Positions 57,120 to 64,000 of a DNA stretch of 64,000 nucleotides are shown here, piece by piece (position 1 is the stretch's first letter; each line of letters starts with the position of its first letter). The DNA is taken from the NCBI GenBank assembly GCA_947184155.2, contig CAMXCT020002768.1, positions 372,001-436,000 on the forward strand. Direction: 5' to 3'. Position numbers and translations under genes: made by a program. Source of the stretch: Cladocopium goreaui (Eukaryota; Sar; Dinophyceae; Suessiales; Symbiodiniaceae). The notes beneath the pieces were generated by a model, which saw only the letters and a list, made by a program, of their open reading frames with translations, was not told the origin of the DNA and searched no databases.

Positions 57120-57799
57120 TTTAAACATCACACATGTATGTAGACTATGTCTATATCAGAGATGATATGTAGAATCTGTATAGTATGCATCATGTGTATC
57201 ATGTGTGGAATGCGTATAGTATGGTGTTTGATGAAGTCTACTATATGTATAGTGGATGATATGATATGTATATAGAAATATAGAACCCATCGTTATCCAT
57301 CATTATCCTTAAGTACTATCACCCGAAACTTGGGGCTCTTACGATCAAGAATGGTTAATCTTTAATGGGATTTCATGGTGATTTCAGAGTAATCATGGTG
57401 AGAAACCCCCCAGCAGTTGGGATTTGGGGTCCACATAACTGGAACTGCACGACTGTGATATGTATAGATTAATGATTAATGGATCTGGGTAAATTATAAC
57501 GACCACACTGTTCTCCCGAACCCTGGAATCATGGTTTTTATGGGGGAAATCATCCCCTTTTATGGCCCAACAATTCAGGTTAGTGAAATATTATAATTTA
57601 CCCAGATGGATAGATTAATGGAGGTATCATAGGCATACGATGGAAATATCATGGGAATATGCAAAAACTCCTGGATGAATTATAATCACCTCACCTTGGG
57701 ATAGGAGAAGATATCACATATGATGTGTAATGTATGATCCTGGAATTTCATTCTACCAGAATTTCCCGGCCGATGTGTTTTGTACCACTAAACCTATAG
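57120..57799. other. Probable intron
   Basis: No exon seen. Two copies of an AAATTATAA(T/C)...ACC-type stretch (about 57490 and 57590). Confidence 0.4.
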
Positions 57800-57860
57800 G
57801 CGTTTGCCAAAAAGGAAACGATTTGGTGGACGTGTGGTTTCAGCCAACTATGTGGGTGCA
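57800..57860 (+). CDS. Predicted exon of the plus-strand gene
   Basis: Acceptor AACCTATAG|G at 57799, donor GGTGCA|GTGTTT after 57860. After two bases VCQKGNDLVDVWFQPTMWV, ending two bases into a codon; this fits the single leading base of the exon at 58083 (giving Gln). Another frame (AFAKKETIWWTCGFSQLC) is open too. Confidence 0.4.
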
Positions 57861-57861
57861 G

Positions 57862-57975
57862 TGTTTTTCAATGGTAATTTGCTGCAATTGATTTGGAAGT
57901 GTTTTCAATGGTAATTTGCTGCAACTTCAAATTGAAAACACTGTTTTCAATGGTAATTTACTGCAACTTCTCATG
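57862..57975. repeat. Short tandem TTTTCAATGGTAATTTGCTG, three copies
   Basis: Copies near 57865, 57902 and 57947, with an inverted AATTGAAAACACTG between them. Confidence 0.75.
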
Positions 57976-58082
57976 TGCTCATGTTTTCCAATTGATTTGT
58001 TGCCCTCAAAAAAGTTCGGTTCACCCTGGCCATTGCTGTCACTGACCTCTGGGGATGGATGATTCTTTGTTGCCACTGCCAG

Positions 58083-58104
58083 GGTTACTGATGGGCCTGG
58101 GAAG
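58083..58104 (+). CDS. Possible 22-base micro-exon
   Basis: Acceptor CTGCCAG|G at 58082, donor GGGAAG|GTTGGA after 58104; VTDGPGK. Called only because phase agrees on both sides (57860 and 58360). Confidence 0.28.
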
Positions 58105-58359
58105 GTTGGATGAACTTACGCCGAAAGACATGGAAACACAATGAAAAATCACCTGCATAGCAGCAATTCCACGGATATGTCATTAATATGATAAGGAGGA
58201 ACAGCAAAAAACTTCTGCGAACTTGGATGGTTGTGATGAACCCAACATATATGACAACCATGCCGGCAGTGTTAGGATGTGAAAAGGAGAGTTGGGACCC
58301 ATTCTTCCCGTTCCCCCTGTGGGGATGGACCAAGGTCACAAGTTCATTTGGTGGACAAG

Positions 58360-58497
58360 GCTGTGAACCAGCGACAACGGCTGTGCTTCAAGCTGTTGGC
58401 AGCCGAGAAGAAGGTGCCGCCGTTGGTGGTGGGGTGCACCAACGAAACTGGGGATGGGGGGAAGGGTCCAGAAGGCATCCAATGTTTTGGAGTGCTG
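58360..58497 (+). CDS. Predicted exon whose donor lies in a MITE terminus
   Basis: Acceptor TGGACAAG|G at 58359, donor GTGCTG|GTAATT after 58497; 46 codons, phase 0 at both ends: AVNQRQRLCFKLLAAEKKVP then PLVVGCTNETGDGGKGPEGI and QCFGVL. One of the strongest coding stretches here. The donor lies inside the left terminal repeat of a family B element (usual end CCCTCTG|GTAATTTCACA), so the last exon bases may be transposon-derived. Function unknown. Confidence 0.6.
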
Positions 58498-58587
58498 GTA
58501 ATTTCACATTACAGTGGCAAATACCCTATGAATTGTGGTTGTTTTAAGGAGAATTGTCTGTAGCTATGTTGATTTACCAGAGGGTAC
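58494..58587. mobile_element. MITE family B, copy B15, providing a splice donor
   Basis: GCTGGTAATTTCACA left end and GTTGATTTACCAGAGGGTA right end. The left edge lacks the usual TACCCT, consistent with exon sequence or divergence. Confidence 0.6.
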
Positions 58588-58921
58588 CCAATTTGAACCA
58601 CACCGTGCCTTTTGATAAGGATTATATGAATGGTTCTTTGCTATCAAGCGGCTTTTCCCAACCAAACCGACATCTGGATGATTGCTTCATCTGTTTATCA
58701 ATTTTCTGTACATCCCCCATGTTCATCACTTCAAATTTTTGAATCATGATTCTGATAATTAATTTGTTTCCGCTTTGAAGATAAAACATACCACGAATTT
58801 GTAGTTGTCAAGCCCTGTCCCAGAATATCCCGAACTAGTTCTCCATGTTTTTCTTCCCAGTTTCCTCGTGTTGTTACTGGTTTCAATCTCCAACCCACCT
58901 TGGAAAAATGTTGTCGAACAG

Positions 58922-58990
58922 GTGTTGGAAGGCGCTGAGTTTCGGGAACTTAGTCCTATTAGTGCTGACTGGCTCGATATCCAGCCATAA
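58922..58990 (+). CDS. Predicted exon of the plus-strand gene
   Basis: Pyrimidine-rich upstream and acceptor GTCGAACAG|G at 58921. Phase 0: VLEGAEFRELSPISADWLDI then QP and TAA at 58988. It is either the terminal exon of a first gene, or it is spliced earlier (for example ATTA|GTGCTG) into the exon at 59873. Phase agrees with the preceding exon. Confidence 0.45.
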   Translation: MLEGAEFRELSPISADWLDIQP

Positions 58991-59344
58991 ATGGAGGAAC
59001 AGATTGAATCACTATGAGATATAGAATGGCTACAGTGGATATATAAAATGGATATACCCCATTTCTAGCCTGGTCACTTGGAATTAAACCATAAAAGTTT
59101 TGCTTCAGGTATTCCAAGATAAGGAATGGGTTCAATGGCAATGTGAGGTAGGCTATGTGGTTGCAATATGTTTGCAATACCGAAGACATAGCTAGAATTT
59201 CATCCACACCAATCTGTTTTCACGTACCCTTTGCTGAGTTTTGGGGCAAATGCAGGCAAAATTCATGTGTCAATCGCCTGTGATTGTGATTGGTGGGGAC
59301 ATGTCAGGGCTATATTCATACAATGACGCTGGAAATGGCTGTAT

Positions 59345-59418
59345 TACCCTCCTGTAAACTGACATAGATGTGGTAAACCATGGAAAACTCACCAATTGTA
59401 GATCATTTTCTCGAGGGT
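59345..59418. mobile_element. MITE family B, shortened copy B16
   Basis: TACCCTCCTGTAAACTGACA left end, TTTCTCGAGGGTA right end. Confidence 0.5.
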
Positions 59419-59872
59419 ATTTGTACGGCTTTCAGATGTACCCAGATATACGTGAAGCCCCATCAGTCTAAGGCCACATGACCCCCAATTTGGACACTTT
59501 AATTGCAGGTGTCATGGGTCAAGCTGCAAGTATTTCAATGATGGAAATAGTCAGTTCACAGGAAGGATATGAATCACAGTGGAACATGATATCTCCCCTC
59601 TGAGAGTGCCATGACAAATCTCCGCACGCGGAGTTTTTGTGATCAAAGATATGACAATGGACCTGATACTTTTTTGCATGAACCACGATCAACTTTGCCT
59701 GCCACACGTTGCACTAGTTTCGGATGGGATTTTCACTGGATTTTCATACCTTAGATCTGTGAATGCCAAACATGCATCATGTCAAGTACATCCTACTGGT
59801 TGCTGGATTGAAATCTGTTCTTCATATCCGCCCCTTGTGCTTTATTCCCAGAGAGCCTCAGCTGCCTAGCAG

Positions 59873-59934
59873 GAGCCATTGCAGCAGCTCATGTGCAATT
59901 GCGCTCCATGGAGGACTCAGGGCTGTGTCGCCGT
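59873..59934 (+). CDS. Candidate exon, end uncertain
   Basis: Acceptor GCCTAGCAG|G at 59872. After two bases AIAAAHVQLRSMEDSGLCRR. Possible donor GGGCT|GTGTCG near 59925; the frame stays open into AT-rich DNA. A different frame (EPLQQLMCNCAPWRTQGC) also lacks stops for 26 codons. Confidence 0.35.
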
Positions 59935-60241
59935 AGCCGATATCTGCCTGCTATAAGACAGACAGACATACATATTATATATACATCTTTATATTGCTAT
60001 TATATATACGTATATTTGTTTGCAATTAATGTAGCATGTACAGTCCTATATGTAACAATACGGGATGCACACAGTCTGGCTATGGGTCATTATTGACAAA
60101 AAGAAACAACAGATGTTTTGACCCATACCAAGGTATTTATTCCCTAAACAAACCGGATGTTTCCTTAAGTCATTTATTATTCACTTCCCTAAGAAAACCT
60201 CGATGTTTCTTGTTCCAGCGCTATGGCCAGCCATGACCCAG

Positions 60242-60310
60242 GAATGGGACAGCGATGTCAGCGATGCTCCAGTGACACCTGCGGCTATGGATTCGGAGGG
60301 CCTAGTGCAG
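60242..60310 (+). CDS. Predicted exon, acidic segment; possible gene start just upstream
   Basis: AG|G at 60241 and donor GTGCAG|GTGGGA after 60310; 23 codons, EWDSDVSDAPVTPAAMDSEG then LVQ, phase 0 at both ends. TTTCTTGTTCCAG at 60218 is a better pyrimidine-tract acceptor. If that is used, the exon is 60219-60310 and includes an in-frame ATG at 60233, which could be the start of a second gene. Acidic N-termini of this kind recall the exon at 3066. Confidence 0.45.
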
Positions 60311-60661
60311 GTGGGAAGAACGGAGGAGCTTCGGTGGTTCCTTTGGTTTCTTGAGTTTTAAAGATCTTATATGGGTATGGGTTGAAACCTATGATCAATT
60401 TTAGTGGGATGAACATCCATTTTACGAACTATTTTTGGGTTTCACTGGGTAGCAGGGTTTTGACCCATAGCCATATATTCTCATTATTACCATATGTTGT
60501 CATTATTGGTTTTCTTTTAATATGGCTATTGTTAATAATGTAGTATTGCCCACAGACGCCGCGTGTTGCCCAGACATTAACATTGAGGATGTCGTGTTGT
60601 TGAATATGATAGGAGAGATGGCAGAAAATATACGCATAGTTTTCTGGTTTAGGATTCAAAG

Positions 60662-60740
60662 TTTTCAGGGTTTAGGTTTTAGGGCTTAGGGTTTAAGGTT
60701 TTAGGGTTTTAGGGTTTAGGATTTAGGGTTTAGGGTTCGT
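60662..60740. repeat. Interstitial TTTAGGG telomere-type repeats
   Basis: About eleven degenerate copies of TTTAGGG/TTTTAGGG/TTAGGG. TTTAGGG is the telomere repeat reported for dinoflagellates and plants. Confidence 0.9.
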
Positions 60741-60775
60741 CGTTTGGGAAATCTCAAAACACTGGCCCTGCGCAG

Positions 60776-60794
60776 GTGTTTGAGCATGTTGAAG
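60776..60794 (+). CDS. Possible micro-exon
   Basis: Acceptor CTGCGCAG|G; reads VFEHVE then G before an in-frame TAA, so it would need a GA donor (GAAG|GATAAT). The preceding exon ends GTGCAG|GTG and this begins GCAG|GTG. Weak. Confidence 0.2.
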
Positions 60795-61025
60795 GATAAT
60801 GCTTAAACGCAATTTGAACTTTCCGCGCAACACGCAGCGCCTGGCCATAGTATTACTATTAAATATTGTATTGACTCAATTTAAATCATATATTATTGTT
60901 TTCAATATATTTCACTCTTATATTATTGTTGTTATTAACTTTTTGCCGTTTTTTTTATTACTACTGAAGATTTGGATTTGCCATGGCTGTGGGTTCGCTA
61001 GACCTTCTGTTCAAAAGGCCTCCAG

Positions 61026-61137
61026 GTTTTGAGAAAGAGAACTCTTCAGCCAATAAGATCCATAGAAACATTCAACAACTCGGAACGCATGAAAAGGCAC
61101 ATTTTAGATACTTTGATACTTTTTGGCCAAAAGTTCG
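61026..61137 (+). CDS. Predicted exon of the plus-strand gene
   Basis: Acceptor GCCTCCAG|G at 61025 and a near-consensus donor TTCG|GTAAGC after 61137. Phase 0: VLRKRTLQPIRSIETFNNSE then RMKRHILDTLILFGQKF. Its end phase does not match the following exon, so a frame change or missing exon is likely; frame +2 (FEKENSSANKIHRNIQQLGT) is also open. Confidence 0.45.
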
Positions 61138-61214
61138 GTAAGCTTTTCCCACCCAGAAATTATCAGCTACTTTTGATGTCCAAGTTTCGCTGGGCCGAAC
61201 CATGACGCGCCCAG

Positions 61215-61244
61215 GCGCTTCGCAACATCGCAGAGGCTTTCCAG
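61215..61244 (+). CDS. Predicted 30-base exon
   Basis: Acceptor CGCGCCCAG|G, donor TTTCCAG|GTGCCA, ALRNIAEAFQ, phase 0 on both sides, matching the next exon. Confidence 0.42.
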
Positions 61245-61531
61245 GTGCCAGATGTGGTGTTTTTTATTTGGATGGTTTGATGTTTCCAGTTGGCTTCAAA
61301 TGATAAATGAATCTGCACATTAATACATAATTAATTACTGTATATTGATGAACATACATACTGTATATTGATGAACATACATAATTACTGTATATATATG
61401 TATATATATATTGCAATACATATATATACATACATATATATATACACAGTATATAATTATATATATATTGATCATAGTAAATCACATCCACGGACTTTTT
61501 TCTTGACGTCATGTTCTCCCATCCTATCAAG

Positions 61532-61570
61532 GTGGAGGTGCCAATCACCGATGGACAGCAGCTACAACAG
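61532..61570 (+). CDS. Predicted 39-base exon
   Basis: Acceptor CCTATCAAG|G, donor CAACAG|GTGGAA, VEVPITDGQQLQQ, phase 0 at both ends. Confidence 0.45.
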
Positions 61571-61661
61571 GTGGAAGGGACGTTGGTTGGACGTTGGTTG
61601 CAAGCCAGAAGGCTACCCCATCATGTAGCCACCAATGATGGGAAGTGGGGAATAATCACTT

Positions 61662-61760
61662 ACCCTCTGGTTATTTAACATAGCCATGGAAAATGACCCA
61701 TTTATAGATGATGTTCCCATTAGAACCTCCATTTATAAGGGATGTTCCATGGTAGACCTT
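61662..61760. mobile_element. MITE family B, left part (B17)
   Basis: TACCCTCTGGTTATTTAACA left end; right end not recognisable. Confidence 0.5.
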
Positions 61761-61886
61761 CTGTTTCTTGAAATTGGGGACAAGTTGAGATGGCTGATTT
61801 ATTGGTCAAAGTTTTGCTTCTTGAGACGATCCACATGGATTGTGGACGCCATGAACTTCACCGGTGATCAGCCCCGAAACTCACAG

Positions 61887-61947
61887 GAACTGGACGTGAT
61901 ACTGGCACTGCTGCAGTACCACAGCATTGAAGCGTTGGGAGTCTTGG
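61887..61947 (+). CDS. Predicted exon of the plus-strand gene, helical
   Basis: Acceptor AACTCACAG|G at 61886, donor CTTGG|GTGAGT (consensus) after 61947. 20 codons plus one base: ELDVILALLQYHSIEALGVL. Phase fits both neighbours. Confidence 0.6.
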
Positions 61948-61965
61948 GTGAGTGATGGTAGCAAT

Positions 61966-62080
61966 GTGGGCGCCCCAAGATAGGTAAGTTTTAGTTGGAC
62001 ATGACTAACATTCTTGGTCATTGGTGGATATACAGTATCTATAGTTGAATGGGTTAATAAACCAAATTTCAGTTGGAGGG
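61966..62080. mobile_element. MITE family C, copy C7
   Basis: GTGGGCGCCCCAAGATAGG left end 18 bases after the exon; core GGATATACAGTATCTATAGT; weak right end CAGTTGGAGGG. Confidence 0.55.
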
Positions 62081-62470
62081 TCAACTTTGCAGTGGTGGTT
62101 GCATTGGTTTTTGCCACTGGGATTCATAGACCAGTAGTTCTTGCGCTGAATACAGGGTTGTCCAAACCTGCTAATAAACAATCCCCAAGTGGGTTTTATG
62201 AAATTCGACATACCCCCTATAACTAGGATGATGTAAAATGACCAGGTAGCACCGCACGCACTTCTCTCAGGGTGGACTCTGACCCGTGCAGGCATGTTTG
62301 AATGTTTAGGGTACCCCCAACTCCATTGCTGAAGCACCACATTCTTCAATGGAAATTGCCATTTTGCCATTGCACCCCATGTTCAGACACCATCCATTCA
62401 TCCATGTCCCATCTTTTTTTGGGGATCACCATCCCAGTAAGACCGGTCACCAATTCCCTTCCCTTCCCAG

Positions 62471-62499
62471 GTCCGAGATCCAGAGACCCACTTCACTTG
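62471..62499 (+). CDS. Predicted 29-base exon
   Basis: Acceptor CCTTCCCAG|G with a strong pyrimidine tract, donor CACTTG|GTGAGG. Two bases plus nine codons (PRSRDPLHL). Phase 1 in, phase 0 out, matching both neighbours. Confidence 0.5.
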
Positions 62500-62738
62500 G
62501 TGAGGTGGAGGTGTGAGACGGACCTTGGGGATGTCCTTTGGTGAGTCCGGTGTTCCTCCAGCAATGCTTGAGACAAGATCAACAAACTTGAGTTTCAACC
62601 CATCAACATGGTGATCTACAGCGGATATTGAAAAAAAAATTCAGAGCTCAACACGAGTTCAGTCTGAAAAAGAGATGAGTGATGAGAAAAAAAATGGTAG
62701 AACTTGCAGTTGGTTGTGGTCGAACAACTGAAAAATCC

Positions 62739-62834
62739 CTAGCCTCTGGTTATTTAACCTAACAGTTCGCCATGGAAAAATCCCTGGCCCATGGAGGTTT
62801 CGTTCGCTGGGAAAATCATCACGCCAGATGCCAG
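62739..62834. mobile_element. MITE family B, left remnant (B18)
   Basis: GCCTCTGGTTATTTAAC at the left; the remainder is diverged and runs up to the acceptor GATGCCAG. Confidence 0.35.
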
Positions 62835-62876
62835 GTGGCTGCACTGAAGGCCCTACTGGCATCCAAGCTTTGGGAG
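62835..62876 (+). CDS. Predicted 42-base exon, helical
   Basis: Acceptor GATGCCAG|G, donor TGGGAG|GTTCAC, VAALKALLASKLWE, phase 0 at both ends. TGGGAG|G is repeated at the far end of the following intron. Confidence 0.55.
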
Positions 62877-63293
62877 GTTCACCGATGGGCAAACTCCTGG
62901 AGATTCATATTGTACTTGTCTCAAGAGTTGGCATATATGGCAAGGATATAGGGTTTGGATGGAGAAGATTCGCATGTCCAATAAATGTCACATTGGACCG
63001 ACAGAAAAAGTAACAATGGGTATGGCTATGGACAGTACACTGCATTGGATGTACTCCAGGCCAAAAAGAGTTGTGAAAAGCGCAGCACAAGGTCTAACTA
63101 CGCCAATGAGGATTTCTTTGCCCCCAAAAAAAATGGATTTGATATGTTTCGACTATGATTTAATTGATCAAATTGCTGGAATTGTCAAGTATCCAATGAA
63201 TAGGAGGCATTAGATCTGCCAAGCTGAAAGATTCTGGGACTTTCCCATGGCCAGTCGCACCTGGATGCAACTTTCCATCGTTCGCGCTGGGAG
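62877..63293. other. Intron flanked by TGGGAG direct repeats
   Basis: Predicted intron between VAALK... and APPKH.... No recognised element inside; TGGGAG occurs both before the donor and at the acceptor. Confidence 0.45.
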
Positions 63294-63404
63294 GCCCCAC
63301 CAAAACATCGCCAGGAGTTTATGAAGGTGGTAGCCCAAGACGGTTGGAGACAGCAGTTGTTAGACAGTGAGAGATTCCCAAAATATCCCAAGATTGTTGG
63401 TTGA
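63294..63404 (+). CDS. Predicted terminal exon of the plus-strand gene
   Basis: Acceptor GCTGGGAG|G at 63293. Phase 0: APPKHRQEFMKVVAQDGWRQ then QLLDSERFPKYPKIVG and TGA at 63402-63404. It follows in phase from the exon at 62835, completing a chain of six exons (from 61215) that agree in phase at every junction. A helical, basic C-terminus; family not recognised. Confidence 0.6.
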   Translation, partial: APPKHRQEFMKVVAQDGWRQQLLDSERFPKYPKIVG

Positions 63405-63640
63405 AGGAAGGGAAAATCGTCACTTTTTGGCGTGCCAATTTTTTGAAGACAGTCCAAGGCGGAGTCCCAAAGGCGCTTGGAGGCGGATGCTCCATTCATG
63501 TGTGACCCATAGAGTACATCCCTAGGGATTTGTCAAATACTCCCCATTGTAGCGGAACATCCATATCATTCTACAGTATTCTTTAATTTTCACTGATACT
63601 ATAATTAATGCATATATATATAGAATGGGCTAGCGCCCTG
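63405..63640. other. 3' flank, no gene seen
   Basis: No polyadenylation signal identified. Confidence 0.45.
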
Positions 63641-64000
63641 GTGCCGCCGACCCCCCCTATTTGGGGGGTGCTGTAGAGAGAGGGAGAGAGAGGGAGGGAG
63701 AGATAGAGAGAGGGCTTGGTGGAAGCTGCCGCGAGGGATTTGGAGGGTTTTAGGGGTTTTAAGGGTTTGAATAACGGCTTGAAGGCTGGCAAACGGCAGG
63801 CTTGAACGCCATAACAACAGAGGGCTATGCAGGTAAACGCAGGCAAACTGCAGGCTGCAACGCTGGAACAGCAAAGGCTTACAGGAGGGCTTGGTGGAAG
63901 CTGCCGCGAGGGATTCGGAGCATTTTAGAGGTTTTAAGGGTTTGAAGGGTTTTAAGGGTTTGAAGGCTGGCACCGGAGCATTTTAAGGGTTTTAAGGGTT
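63641..64000. repeat. ~185-bp tandem repeat running off the window end
   Basis: AGGGCTTGGTGGAAGCTGCC recurs at 63711 and 63896, each followed by TTTTAAGGGTTTGAAGG-type telomere-like words. It is preceded by a C7/G7 hairpin (CCCCCCCTATTTGGGGGG) and a GAGAGAGGG purine tract. Confidence 0.85.

Noticed and set aside
1..64000. tRNA, rRNA, 5S or snRNA genes
   Set aside because: I found no convincing cloverleaf, A/B box pair or rRNA core by eye; a covariance-model scan would be needed to exclude them.

Overview
The window looks like nuclear DNA of a dinoflagellate (Symbiodiniaceae- or Polarella-like; I cannot name the species). The reasons are: short exons whose acceptors read AG|G, very long repeat-filled introns and intergenic DNA, an intronless RCC1-type repeat gene of a kind common in these genomes, interstitial TTTAGGG telomere-type repeats, and a piece matching the 3' end of the dinoflagellate spliced leader. 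There is no sign of operons, bacterial promoters, rRNA, tRNA or CRISPR.

Layout. 0-3 kb: dispersed short repeats, an ACTCCACACTTT minisatellite and a TATATAC microsatellite interrupted by a foldback element. 3-13 kb: mostly non-coding, with several short candidate exons and many copies of small inverted-repeat elements (MITE-like families A, B and E). 13-32 kb: a repeat complex. A ~230-bp GAGCT-rich satellite lies in one orientation at 14.34-18.36 kb and in the opposite orientation at 24.85-32.18 kb. Between the arms sit A-rich DNA with phased perfect palindromes, a minus-strand gene resembling a ULP1/C48 cysteine protease, and an inner inverted repeat (22.6-24.8 kb). 32.3-34.15 kb: TATG/TAATG/GGTATGTA microsatellites. 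34.4-37.3 kb: an intronless gene for a ubiquitin-like/RCC1-repeat protein, flanked by direct repeats of about 0.55-0.6 kb. 37.4-38.1 kb: CAT/CAA microsatellite. 39.6-43.86 kb: four unrelated tandem families end to end. 44.3-63.4 kb: short plus-strand exons, best read as one or two long genes. Most adjacent junctions from 48.06 to 53.69 kb and from 61.2 kb to the stop at 63.40 kb agree in phase. 60.66-60.74 kb holds TTTAGGG repeats, and the window ends in a ~185-bp tandem repeat.

The most interesting signal is in the last 20 kb. Introns are packed with short terminal-inverted-repeat elements whose ends look like splice sites. Family B ends read CTG|GTAAAC at the left and TTTACCAG|AGGG at the right. 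One predicted exon (58360-58497) ends inside such a terminus, and another (53542-53690) ends at the first base of a family C element. This is what introners (intron-generating transposons) should look like.

Exon calls rest on reading frame, splice-site look and phase agreement between neighbours. There is no transcript or homology evidence, and no function can be given for the long plus-strand gene.
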